Below are positions 9,288 to 17,349 of a stretch of DNA of 47,792 nucleotides, piece after piece. Location: positions 1-47,792 of the forward strand of contig JBKCTV010000087.1 in NCBI GenBank assembly GCA_046318595.1. The letters are read 5' to 3'. How positions within the stretch are numbered: position 1 is the stretch's first letter; each line of letters begins with the position of its first letter. Below the pieces are notes generated by a model. It did no database searches. It was not told the origin of the DNA and was given only the letters and a program-made list of their open reading frames with translations. This stretch comes from DAITMV01 sp046318595. GTDB lineage: Bacteria > Pseudomonadota > Gammaproteobacteria > Burkholderiales > Burkholderiaceae_B. The translations under genes and the position numbers were made by a program.

Positions 9288-9840
9288 ATTGACCGACTCT
9301 CTGGCAGAAGAAACGATCGACTCGAAAATGGTGTTCGATGGCCGGCTGATGAAGGTTAGGCAGGATACCGTTCGCTTACCGGACGGTTCGGTCGGTACCC
9401 GCGAATATACCGAGCATCCCGGCGCTGCCATGATCGTTCCCGTCATGGCGGATGGTCGCCTTGTGATGGAACGCCAATATCGCTATCCATTGCGGCAGGT
9501 TTTTCTAGAGTTTCCGGCTGGTAAAACGGATGCTGGCGAGAACCCGTTACAAACTGCCAAACGCGAGCTGCTCGAAGAGACCGGCTATGTGGCAGAACAT
9601 TTCGAATACTTGACCACGATTAATCCGGTAATTTCTTACTCTACGGAAAGAATTGTCATTTATCGTGCGACTGGTTTGAGCTTGCAGCGGCCCCTTCTCG
9701 ATCCCGGGGAGTTTCTCGAAATCGTAACCATATCCTTATCCGAACTTATGGAAAAGATTCGTCATGGACTGGTCAGCGATGCGAAAACTATCGTCGGTGC
9801 TTTTTGGCTGGACAAACTCAAAAACGATACCGCCTGGTGA
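9274..9840 (+). CDS. NUDIX hydrolase, ADP-ribose pyrophosphatase-like
   Basis: A 188-residue hydrolase predicted to cleave a nucleoside diphosphate derivative, most likely ADP-ribose to AMP and ribose 5-phosphate. The Nudix box is complete: G83, E89 and the run R97-E-L-L-E-E-T-G-Y105, which binds the catalytic Mg2+. The upstream segment ERQYRYPLRQVFLEFPAGK is typical of the ADP-ribose pyrophosphatase subgroup (NudF-like). Its start lies 14 bases inside the preceding DUF2818 gene, so it is probably the last gene of the nuo transcript. The exact substrate cannot be read from the sequence. Confidence 0.88.
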   Translation: MLTAELTDSLAEETIDSKMVFDGRLMKVRQDTVRLPDGSVGTREYTEHPGAAMIVPVMADGRLVMERQYRYPLRQVFLEFPAGKTDAGENPLQTAKRELLEETGYVAEHFEYLTTINPVISYSTERIVIYRATGLSLQRPLLDPGEFLEIVTISLSELMEKIRHGLVSDAKTIVGAFWLDKLKNDTAW

Positions 9841-9856
9841 TCGACGACAGGCTGTG

Positions 9857-10960
9857 CTATCGGACTTCCTGCATGGCTTGTTTGTACCATTCGTGGAAAT
9901 GCTGCATGCCGTCTTCCATGGGTGACTGATAGGGGCCGATTTCGTTGGCGCCGCGTTTAAGCAGCGCTTCACGACCCTCATCCATGCGCATGGCTATCTC
10001 GTCGTCTTCGATAGCGGTTTCCATATAAGCCGCCTGCTCGGCTTCGACAAACTCATGTTCGAACCAGGCGATTTCTTCTGGATAATAAAACTCGACGTAA
10101 TTTGTCGTATGGCGCGGCCCACGGGGGTGGAGCGTCGATACGACCAGGACGTGGGGATACCACTCGACCATGATGTTGGGATACATGCAAAACCAAATTG
10201 CACCGTAGGCCGGATCCTGGTCATTAGAGAAATGCCGAACGGCTTCGTGCCATTTCGCATAAACCGGCGTGCCAGGTCGACGCAACCCGGCCTTCAAACC
10301 GACCGATTGAACCGACCAGTTGACGCCCGTGAACCATTGCAAGTTGGAGCAGTTCACGAACTGGCCCAAGCCGGGGTGAAAGGGGTCGACGTGGTAGTCC
10401 TCCAAGTAAACTTCAATGAAAGTTTTCCAGTTGTACCGGCACTCGTGGATTTGAATTTTATCGAGGATGAAACCGTTGAAGTCGAACTCCGCCAAAAATG
10501 GAACACCGCTGAGCTCTTTCGAAATATCGCGCCGCGACGAAAACTGTAGCCCACGCCAGTCCTGCAATGGGAATTTTTCGAGTCGGGAGCAGGGCGCTTC
10601 TGCAAAATGCGGCGCGCCCATCAGCGTTCCGTCCAGGTCGTAAGTCCAGCGGTGGAGTGGACAGACGATATTTTGCTGGTTGCCATGCCCCCGTAGCATG
10701 ATGGCTTGCCTGTGGCGGCAAACGTTCGATAACAGTTCGATTCCGCGCTGGTTGTGGACGAGCAGGCGACCATCGTTTTCCCAGGGAATCGACCGCCAAT
10801 CTCCTTGATCCGGTGCCCATTGACGGTGGCCGACATAGCCCGGCCCTTGCACGAACAGCCGGTCCAGCTCCCGGGCATGCCGAGCATGATCGAAGTACAT
10901 ATCGACAGACAGTTGGTGGAAGGATGGTTTTAGGTTGAACTGCTCGCTCAGATTGGACAT
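9857..10960 (-). CDS. Rieske-type ring-hydroxylating oxygenase, alpha subunit-like
   Basis: A 367-residue protein with the two modules of Rieske non-haem iron oxygenases. The N-terminal [2Fe-2S] Rieske motif has C81-x-H83 and C100-x2-H103. The C-terminal catalytic domain has EDYHVDPFH, giving H190 and H195 as mononuclear iron ligands, with an acidic segment EDDEIAMRMDEG near residue 330 that may supply the third. I chose the ATG at 10960 (MSNLSEQFNL); the frame also has a TTG at 10987. No reductase, ferredoxin or beta subunit gene is nearby, so the electron donor and substrate are unknown. A Rieske gene in this position beside xseB-ispA-dxs is something I recall from other Burkholderiales. 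Confidence 0.85.
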   Translation of the reverse strand: MSNLSEQFNLKPSFHQLSVDMYFDHARHARELDRLFVQGPGYVGHRQWAPDQGDWRSIPWENDGRLLVHNQRGIELLSNVCRHRQAIMLRGHGNQQNIVCPLHRWTYDLDGTLMGAPHFAEAPCSRLEKFPLQDWRGLQFSSRRDISKELSGVPFLAEFDFNGFILDKIQIHECRYNWKTFIEVYLEDYHVDPFHPGLGQFVNCSNLQWFTGVNWSVQSVGLKAGLRRPGTPVYAKWHEAVRHFSNDQDPAYGAIWFCMYPNIMVEWYPHVLVVSTLHPRGPRHTTNYVEFYYPEEIAWFEHEFVEAEQAAYMETAIEDDEIAMRMDEGREALLKRGANEIGPYQSPMEDGMQHFHEWYKQAMQEVR

Positions 10961-11084
10961 AATGGGGCCGTCGGCCTGGCTACGCAAAACAAAATCAACT
11001 GTAAATTGTACCTGAATGCGTAAAAACTCGGTCGAGTCGACGGATTGCAGTAAAATAGCAGGCTATTGTCGATCAAACGCCGCC

Positions 11085-11372
11085 ATGTCCCCTGCCACCT
11101 CCATGCCTGAAAGCGCAACTAACCCCAGCCACAGCTTCGAAACCGCCATGACTGAGCTCGAATCTTTGGTTCAGCAAATGGAGAACGGCAATCTACCGCT
11201 GGACGCGATGTTGCAATCCTATCGTCGAGGGGCGCAATTGATTGCCGATTGTAAGGCTAAGTTGGAACAAATCGAGCATGAAATCAACATACTCGATGGC
11301 GAGGTGCTGAATGTTTTCGATGCGCAAGCCGTCTTGAGTCAGCCTGAGCGGCAGGCAGGTGCTTCATCTTGA
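11085..11372 (+). CDS. xseB: Exodeoxyribonuclease VII small subunit
   Basis: Small subunit of exonuclease VII, which degrades single-stranded DNA together with the large subunit XseA (encoded at 22287-23681). The family core is visible: SFETAMTELESLVQQMENGNLPLDAMLQSYRRG, followed by CKAKLEQIEHEI. From the ATG at 11085 the protein is 95 residues, still a little longer than the usual 75-85; a further ATG at 11103 would give 89. The in-frame ATG at 11016 would add 23 unrelated residues and is unlikely. It overlaps the ispA start by 4 bases. Confidence 0.9.
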   Translation: MSPATSMPESATNPSHSFETAMTELESLVQQMENGNLPLDAMLQSYRRGAQLIADCKAKLEQIEHEINILDGEVLNVFDAQAVLSQPERQAGASS

Positions 11373-12262
11373 AAAACGAGAGTTTTTCTGCATGGGTCGA
11401 GCAATCACGGGTCGATATCGATCTTGCCCTGGAGGCTGGGTTCGATGCTTTGGAGGCTTGTGCTGCCAGCGGTCTGCTGCAGGCGATGCGTTATACGACC
11501 CTGGGCGGTGGCAAGCGTTTCCGCGGCCTGCTGGTTTTGGCCTGTGCGAAAGCGTGTGGACACGCGACGCTAGATTTAATGCCGGCTGCCTGTGCAGTCG
11601 AAGCGCTGCATGCGTACTCCTTGGTGCATGATGACCTACCTTGTATGGATAACGACGACTTGCGCCGGGGGCAGCCCACATGCCATAAAAAATTTGGCGA
11701 AGCGGTTGCGCTATTGGCAGGCGATGCCTTACAGAGCTTGGCGTTTGAATGGTTAGTGAACTCCCGCTTACCTGCCGAGTCGAAGCTCAGGCAGCTCGAT
11801 TACCTGAGCAAGGCCGCAGGGCTGGCCGGTATGGCTGGCGGTCAAGCGATAGACGGTTTACACGTCGGAAAAATAATGGACTTGCCAAACCTGAAAATCA
11901 TGCACGAACACAAAACAGGGGCCTTGATACGCGCTGCCGTGTTGCTGGGCGCGACTGGTGCTCGCCTGCCGGACGAGCCGGTGCTAGACGCTTTGAAAGC
12001 ATACGCTGAGCATGTCGGCTTGGCTTTTCAAGTAGTCGACGATATTCTCGATGTCGAAAGCGATTCAGCCGCGCTTGGTAAAACCCCAGGCAAAGACGCT
12101 CTGCATAACAAGCCCACCATGGCGAGTTTACTAGGGCTATCCGCCGCACATGAGCTGGCCCAGGCTTTACATGCTCAGGCGTATGCCGCTTTGGCGCCGC
12201 TGGGCCCCTCTGCCGACTGTTTAAGAAAAATTGCCGATCAGGTGATCGAGCGCCGTTCATGA
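11369..12262 (+). CDS. ispA: Farnesyl diphosphate synthase (geranyltranstransferase)
   Basis: Condenses isopentenyl diphosphate with dimethylallyl and geranyl diphosphate to make farnesyl diphosphate in the cytoplasm. The 297-residue product has the first aspartate-rich motif HDDLPCMDNDDLRRG (D88, D89, D94), which binds Mg2+ and substrate, and the second motif DDILD near 224-228, plus the GGGKR segment near 47-50. The start is a TTG that overlaps the xseB stop (TTGA), giving the normal family length; no ATG occurs until residue 40, beyond conserved sequence. It is coupled to dxs by an ATGA overlap, so two isoprenoid steps are co-expressed. Confidence 0.94.
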   Translation: MKNESFSAWVEQSRVDIDLALEAGFDALEACAASGLLQAMRYTTLGGGKRFRGLLVLACAKACGHATLDLMPAACAVEALHAYSLVHDDLPCMDNDDLRRGQPTCHKKFGEAVALLAGDALQSLAFEWLVNSRLPAESKLRQLDYLSKAAGLAGMAGGQAIDGLHVGKIMDLPNLKIMHEHKTGALIRAAVLLGATGARLPDEPVLDALKAYAEHVGLAFQVVDDILDVESDSAALGKTPGKDALHNKPTMASLLGLSAAHELAQALHAQAYAALAPLGPSADCLRKIADQVIERRS

Positions 12263-14139
12263 GCAGCTTACTGTCGACGATCGAGGCCCCTGCCGATTTA
12301 CGCTGTCTGCGGACTGAACAGTTGCCAGGGCTGGCCGATGAGTTACGTGCTTTTTTGCTTGAATCGGTCGCCCGGACCGGAGGGCATCTATCGTCGAATT
12401 TGGGAACCGTCGAGTTGACGATTGCCCTGCATTACGTTTTCGATACGCCGCATGATCGTGTCGTATGGGATGTTGGCCATCAAACCTATCCGCATAAAAT
12501 TCTTACCGGGCGCCGCGACGCCATGGGCAGCTTACGGCAAAAAAATGGATTGTCAGGATTTCCACGGCGTGTTGAGTCTGAGTTCGATGCATTTGGAACG
12601 GCGCATTCCAGCACCAGCATTTCGGCTGCATTCGGGATGGCGATGGCTGCCCGGCAGTTGGGCATCGATCGCCGGCACATCGCGGTCATTGGTGATGGCG
12701 CCTTAACGGCAGGTATGGCTTTCGAGGCGCTGAACAATGCCGGCGATACGCCCGATGCAAATTTACTGGTCATTCTGAACGACAATGAAATGTCGATTTC
12801 CCCGCCGGTCGGGGCGTTGAATAAATATTTAGTGCGCTTGATGTCGGGCGATTTGATGAAAAAAGCGCGTGCGGTGGGAAAGGGTTTGCTTGGTGTTTCG
12901 CCGCCATTGTTCGAGTTTGCACACCGTTTGGAAGAGCATGTCAAAGGCATGATAATGCCTGCAACATTATTCGAAGAATTCGGGTTTTCTTATTACGGCC
13001 CGATCGATGGTCACGATCTGGATGCCTTGGTGCCGACCCTGAAAAATCTGCGCGAATTACCCGGGCCTGTTTTCTTGCATGTGATTACGAAAAAGGGCGC
13101 TGGCTATAAGCTTGCCGAGAACGATCCGGTGCTCTATCACGGCCCCGGAAGTTTCGATCCTGAAATTGGCGTTGTCATAACGCCTAGGCCCGATCGCCCG
13201 ACATACACGCAGATATTCGGTCAATGGTTGTGCGATATGGCGGCCGATGACTCCAGGCTGATGGCGATTACGCCAGCGATGCGCGAAGGGTCCGGCATGG
13301 TAGAGTTCGAAAAGCGTTTTCCGCGACGTTATTTCGATGTTGGTATCGCAGAGCAGCATGCCGTTACGTTTGCGGCCGGCCTGGCCTGCGAAGGGCTAAA
13401 GCCGATCGTGGCCATTTACTCGACGTTTTTGCAGCGCGCTTATGATCAGTTGATTCATGATGTTGCATTACAAAAGCTGGACGTGACGTTTGCCTTGGAC
13501 CGGGCCGGTTTGGTGGGCGCTGATGGGGCTACGCATGCCGGTAACTATGATTTGGCTTACTTGCGCTGCGTTCCGAATATGGTTGTTGCCGCCCCTTCAG
13601 ATGAGGCGGAATGCCGTAAGCTGTTGACGACATGTTATCGTCATCCCGGTCCGGCCGCAGTGCGTTATCCACGTGGTATTGGCGGCGGTGTGGCTGTTGA
13701 CCAATCATTGGATGATGTGCCGATCGGGCGCGGGATTGTGCGCCGTACTGGGCATGGTATCGCTATGCTGGCTTTTGGCAGCATGGTTTCTCCGGCCATA
13801 GAAGCGGCTGAACGGCTGGATGCGACGGTTGCCGATATGCGTTTCGTGAAGCCTCTCGACGAGGGCCTCATATCTGCCTTGGCATCTGAGCACTCGATTC
13901 TGGTGACGCTCGAAGAGGCTTGTCTGATGGGCGGTGCCGGCGCGGCGGTTTTAGAGTCACTGGCGCTTAACGGTATACAGATGCCGGTTTTGTGTCTGGG
14001 GCTGCCGGATGTTTTTATCGACCATGGCGACCGTGCTGGGCTCTTGGCCGAACTGGGGCTGGATGCGGATGGTATTGTTCAATCGATTCGGCGCCGCTTT
14101 GCGGATTTTGTTCCTGAAGGTTTTTCTAGTGTCGTATGA
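12259..14139 (+). CDS. dxs: 1-deoxy-D-xylulose-5-phosphate synthase
   Basis: First enzyme of the methylerythritol phosphate pathway: thiamine diphosphate-dependent condensation of pyruvate and glyceraldehyde 3-phosphate. The 626-residue length is typical. The thiamine-binding motif GDGALTAGMAFEALNNAG begins near residue 145, and the catalytic-glutamate segment GIAEQHAVTFAAG lies near 362. It also has the transketolase C-terminal domain. Its start overlaps ispA and its stop overlaps folE2, both as ATGA, so xseB-ispA-dxs-folE2 form one tightly coupled run. Confidence 0.97.
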   Translation: MSSLLSTIEAPADLRCLRTEQLPGLADELRAFLLESVARTGGHLSSNLGTVELTIALHYVFDTPHDRVVWDVGHQTYPHKILTGRRDAMGSLRQKNGLSGFPRRVESEFDAFGTAHSSTSISAAFGMAMAARQLGIDRRHIAVIGDGALTAGMAFEALNNAGDTPDANLLVILNDNEMSISPPVGALNKYLVRLMSGDLMKKARAVGKGLLGVSPPLFEFAHRLEEHVKGMIMPATLFEEFGFSYYGPIDGHDLDALVPTLKNLRELPGPVFLHVITKKGAGYKLAENDPVLYHGPGSFDPEIGVVITPRPDRPTYTQIFGQWLCDMAADDSRLMAITPAMREGSGMVEFEKRFPRRYFDVGIAEQHAVTFAAGLACEGLKPIVAIYSTFLQRAYDQLIHDVALQKLDVTFALDRAGLVGADGATHAGNYDLAYLRCVPNMVVAAPSDEAECRKLLTTCYRHPGPAAVRYPRGIGGGVAVDQSLDDVPIGRGIVRRTGHGIAMLAFGSMVSPAIEAAERLDATVADMRFVKPLDEGLISALASEHSILVTLEEACLMGGAGAAVLESLALNGIQMPVLCLGLPDVFIDHGDRAGLLAELGLDADGIVQSIRRRFADFVPEGFSSVV

Positions 14140-14960
14140 ATACACTTTCGTTACCCGTTTTACCGGGTCAATCTTTGGAAAGCGCTTTTATGGATGATGT
14201 ACAAAGCTTTGCCGATACCCGTCAATTACCCATTCAGAAAGTAGGGATTCGTTCGGTCAAATACCCTATGTCGATTGCGCGGGATGATGGCACCGTCCAC
14301 GGGACAGTGGTCGATTTCGAAATGACCGTGTTTTTGCCTGCCGATCAAAAAGGCACGCACATGTCACGTTTTAGCGAGTTGCTCGAAGCGCACGGACAGG
14401 GCGCGTTGTCATTGAGTAGCTTCAAGCGCTTATTGCAGGACATGATTGCACGGTTGGATGCGCCAGCCGGCTATATCAAAGCGATTTTTCCGTATTTTCT
14501 GGTCAAGCGCGCACCGGTGTCCGGCGTCAGCAGTCTGATGGATTATCAGTTGAGCTTCGAGGGCGAAATCGATGCTAATGGCAGTAGGCTTTGGTTGACC
14601 GTGCAAGTGCCGGTCACGAGTTTGTGTCCCTGCTCTAAAAAGATTTCTGCCTATGGTGCACATAACCAGCGCTCCCACATTACCGTTCGCATCGAAACTG
14701 CCGAATCCTGTCGAATCGATGATCTCATCCGTTTGATCGAACAGCAGGCATCCTGCGAGTTATACGGTCTGCTCAAGCGACCGGACGAAAAATACGTTAC
14801 CGAAAGGGCTTACGACAATCCAAAGTTTGTCGAAGACCTCGTGCGGGATGTGGCTTTGATCGTCAGCCGCTTTACGGGTGTTAGCCACTATTGGGTGGAG
14901 GCGGAAAACTTCGAATCCATTCATAATCACTCGGCATTCGCACGAATACAAAGTGCCTGA
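14136..14960 (+). CDS. folE2: GTP cyclohydrolase I type IB
   Basis: Converts GTP to 7,8-dihydroneopterin triphosphate, the entry step to folate and queuosine precursors. The 274-residue protein belongs to the FolE2 family rather than the zinc enzyme FolE: it shows DVQSFADTRQLPIQKVGIRSV at the N-terminus and the conserved CPCSKKISAYGAHNQRSH segment with the metal-site cysteine. It overlaps dxs by four bases. FolE2 enzymes can use metals other than zinc, so the organism may rely on it when zinc is short; no Zur-like site was identified. Confidence 0.95.
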   Translation: MNTLSLPVLPGQSLESAFMDDVQSFADTRQLPIQKVGIRSVKYPMSIARDDGTVHGTVVDFEMTVFLPADQKGTHMSRFSELLEAHGQGALSLSSFKRLLQDMIARLDAPAGYIKAIFPYFLVKRAPVSGVSSLMDYQLSFEGEIDANGSRLWLTVQVPVTSLCPCSKKISAYGAHNQRSHITVRIETAESCRIDDLIRLIEQQASCELYGLLKRPDEKYVTERAYDNPKFVEDLVRDVALIVSRFTGVSHYWVEAENFESIHNHSAFARIQSA

Positions 14961-15007
14961 GGCAAGACGGGCAACCGGCTGGCAGGCAGAAGGCAGGGGC
15001 TCGAAGC

Positions 15008-15340
15008 ATGAAGGAATCGGAAAGCGCAGGCAGTGGAAAAGCTGCGCAAGAGATTTTCATTCAGGGGGTGACGCATGATGGGGCGATTTTTCGGCCCTCA
15101 GACTGGGCTGATCGCCTGTGCGGTGTAATGTCCTGTTTCCGGCCAGGATCGGCAAATCAACGGTTTAAGTACTCCCCGTATGTACAACCCGTCATAAACA
15201 ATGGTCTGCGTTGTGTAGTTGTTGATGATCGCTTGCAGAATACCGAACCTATGGCGTTTAATTTTCTGATGAACTTTGCCCGCGACAACGATCTGGTTGT
15301 CGTCGCGGCTTGCAAGTTACAGGATGATCTTGGTCAATAA
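15008..15340 (+). CDS. DUF3579 family protein
   Basis: A 110-residue soluble protein that matches what I recall of DUF3579, a betaproteobacterial family of unknown function. Characteristic segments are EIFIQGVTHDGAIFRPSDWADRLCGVM, PYVQPVINNGLRCVVVDDRL and MAFNFLMNFARDNDLVV. The ATG at 15008 has an AGGGG ribosome site about 7 bases upstream. It lies 47 bases after folE2 and converges on rpsT. No catalytic residues or nucleic-acid binding motif are evident. Confidence 0.82.
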   Translation: MKESESAGSGKAAQEIFIQGVTHDGAIFRPSDWADRLCGVMSCFRPGSANQRFKYSPYVQPVINNGLRCVVVDDRLQNTEPMAFNFLMNFARDNDLVVVAACKLQDDLGQ

Positions 15341-15385
15341 TTTCCAGCACGAGTAGGGGCGGGTTCCAAGGTGAGCCCGGCTTGA

Positions 15386-15649
15386 TCAGGCCATCGCTTT
15401 CAATGCACTGGCCAAGCGCGACTTGTGACGCGCTGCCTTATTTTTGTGGATGATACGCTTATCGGCGATGCGGTCCAGAACACTCGTGGTGTTTTTGTAA
15501 ACCTCGCTGGCGGCTGCCTTATCACCCATTTCGATGGCTTGACGGGCGCGTTTGATAGCGGTGCGCAACATGGAACGCAGGGATGAGTTATGTGCGTTTT
15601 GTTTGGCGGATTGGCGAGCACGTTTGCGCGCCTGTGCGGTATTGGCCAT
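15386..15649 (-). CDS. rpsT: 30S ribosomal protein S20
   Basis: Primary-binding ribosomal protein of the 30S subunit, 87 residues, highly basic and helical. The start MANTAQARKRARQSAKQNAHN and the segment TAIKRARQAIEMGDKAAA followed by KRIIHKNKAARHKSRLA are clear S20 signatures. An AAGGATTTT ribosome site precedes the ATG. It is transcribed away from murJ from an intergenic region that contains a likely promoter. Confidence 0.97.
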   Translation of the reverse strand: MANTAQARKRARQSAKQNAHNSSLRSMLRTAIKRARQAIEMGDKAAASEVYKNTTSVLDRIADKRIIHKNKAARHKSRLASALKAMA

Positions 15650-15687
15650 GACGAAAATCCTTGTTTAAAAATCCTGGAATTCAATAG

Positions 15688-15716
15688 GATAGAATTCGAT
15701 AACCCGTAATTCTATC
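15688..15716. repeat. 9-bp inverted repeat between rpsT and murJ
   Basis: GATAGAATT at 15688-15696 is repeated in inverted form at 15708-15716, with 11 bases between. Each arm contains a -10-like TAGAAT, one for each direction. It could be an operator shared by two divergent promoters, or a hairpin in the leader RNA of either gene. Confidence 0.6.
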
Positions 15717-15738
15717 TCAAAAACAACTTTTTCGACAA
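15709..15738 (-). promoter_or_regulatory. Probable rpsT promoter
   Basis: On the minus strand a TTGTCG -35-like hexamer (15733-15738) and a TAGAAT -10-like hexamer (15709-15714) are separated by 18 bases, placing transcription start about 50 bases upstream of the rpsT ATG. The -10 lies in one arm of a 9-bp perfect inverted repeat (15688-15696 and 15708-15716); the other arm presents the same TAGAAT on the plus strand, facing murJ. Prediction from sequence only. Confidence 0.45.
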
Positions 15739-15748
15739 TCGAATCGAT

Positions 15749-17311
15749 ATGAATCTAATGAAAGCCGCTTTGGCGGTCAGCGGTATGACCCTGCTGTCGC
15801 GTCTCACCGGCTTGCTGCGCGAAATGCTGATGGCGCGTCTGCTTGGGGCAGGTTTGACGACGGATGCTTTTTTTATTGCTTTTCGTATTCCAAACTTATT
15901 ACGCAGGCTTTTCGCGGAAGGGGCTTTCTCGCAGGCTTTCGTGCCGATTCTGGCGTCGACCCGCGCGGCGCGGGGTGACGAGGCCACCAAAGACCTGATC
16001 GCCAAAACTGCAACTTTGCTATTTTGGCTGTTGTTCGTCGTTAGTTTGGCGGGTGTCATTGGTGCCCCTGGGTTGGTATGGCTGATGGCCGGTGGTTTGG
16101 ATACCGGTCATCCGGATCGGCTGGCATTGACTGTGCAATTGACCCGCTGGATGTTTCCCTATATCGGATTCATTTCTCTGGTTGCTCTGGCGTCGGGCAT
16201 TCTGAATACATATCGGCATTTTTCTTTACCAGCATTTACACCTGTTTTGCTGAACGTCAGCTTTATCGGCGCAATCGTTCTGGTTGCGCCGCGGCTATCG
16301 CAGCCTGTTTATGCGCTTGCCGGTGCGGTCATGGTCGGTGGGTTGCTGCAATTAGCGATCCAGATCCCTGCTCTCAAACGTCTGGGTTTGCTGCCGCGAA
16401 TCGGTTTGACGCGGAGTGCCTTGCGCGATGCGTGGAGCGACTTAGTTGTCCGGCGAATCGTTCGGCAAATGCTGCCAGCCACCTTGGCCGTGTCGGTTGC
16501 GCAGTTGAGTCTTATTATCAACACCAATATTGCGTCGCACCTGGGGGCGGGCAGTGTGTCCTGGATCAGTTTTGGTGACCGGTTGATGGAGTTTCCCACG
16601 GCGATGTTGGGCGTGGCGCTGGGCACCGTGCTGCTGCCAGCGTTGTCCAAAGCCAGTATGAGCGATACGCCCGACGAATTTGCTGGATTGCTGGACTGGG
16701 GGCTGCGGCTGGTCCTGCTTTTGGCTTTACCCGCGGCCATCGGCTTGGCCACTTTGGCTGAGCCTTTGACGGCGCTGCTGTTCCACTACGGCCGTTTTTC
16801 CAGCACGGATGTGGTGATGACGGGCCAGGCAGTGTTGGCCTACAGCATTGGCTTGACCGGTTTGGTGGCACTGAAAGTCCTGGCACCTGCGTTTTATGCC
16901 CATCAGGATATCCGGACGCCGGTCAAAGTGGCACTCGTCGTGCTTGTGCTGACTCAGTTGTTGAACTTGCTGTGTGTGCCGCTGTTCGGTCATGCGGGGT
17001 TGCCGCTGGCGATCGGACTTGGGGCAAGCGCTAATGCCGTTTTGTTGCTAATCGGTCTGATCCGCCGCAAATTGTATCGACCGCAGCCGGGATGGCTGCG
17101 TTTCAGCCTTGCTATTGCGTTTGCGAATGGCCTGATGGCCGTCTTTTTGCTTAAACTGGCGCCCTGGATCGACTGGCAGGCGTTGCAAAAAACCCCTTTT
17201 CTGCGGTTGCTCGAGTCGCTTGGCTTGATTGTGCTTGCAGGCCTGCTATATTTCGGCTGTATGAGACTGATGGGCTACCCCCTTCATTCATTATTGAAAC
17301 GGCGCGTTTGA
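15749..17311 (+). CDS. murJ: Lipid II flippase MurJ
   Basis: Integral membrane protein (520 residues, about 14 helices) that moves lipid II across the inner membrane for peptidoglycan synthesis; formerly MviN. Typical N-terminal sequence is visible: SGMTLLSRLTGLLREMLMARLLG, then TDAFFIAFRIPNLLRRLFAEGAFSQAFVP, which carries the conserved arginines of the central cavity. It diverges from rpsT. The stop overlaps a TTG that could start the following lipoprotein, although I place that start further on. Confidence 0.96.
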   Translation: MNLMKAALAVSGMTLLSRLTGLLREMLMARLLGAGLTTDAFFIAFRIPNLLRRLFAEGAFSQAFVPILASTRAARGDEATKDLIAKTATLLFWLLFVVSLAGVIGAPGLVWLMAGGLDTGHPDRLALTVQLTRWMFPYIGFISLVALASGILNTYRHFSLPAFTPVLLNVSFIGAIVLVAPRLSQPVYALAGAVMVGGLLQLAIQIPALKRLGLLPRIGLTRSALRDAWSDLVVRRIVRQMLPATLAVSVAQLSLIINTNIASHLGAGSVSWISFGDRLMEFPTAMLGVALGTVLLPALSKASMSDTPDEFAGLLDWGLRLVLLLALPAAIGLATLAEPLTALLFHYGRFSSTDVVMTGQAVLAYSIGLTGLVALKVLAPAFYAHQDIRTPVKVALVVLVLTQLLNLLCVPLFGHAGLPLAIGLGASANAVLLLIGLIRRKLYRPQPGWLRFSLAIAFANGLMAVFLLKLAPWIDWQALQKTPFLRLLESLGLIVLAGLLYFGCMRLMGYPLHSLLKRRV

Positions 17312-17349
17312 CATGTATCAAATCGGCTACAACAAAAAAAGGATTGGCT

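Noticed and set aside
10055..10549. Plus-strand ORF of 164 residues
   Set aside because: It lies antisense inside the Rieske oxygenase gene, whose family motifs are clear on the other strand.
17308..17349. Earlier TTG start for the lipoprotein overlapping the murJ stop
   Set aside because: It puts a polar stretch ahead of the signal peptide, while the TTG at 17350 has a well spaced AAAGGA.
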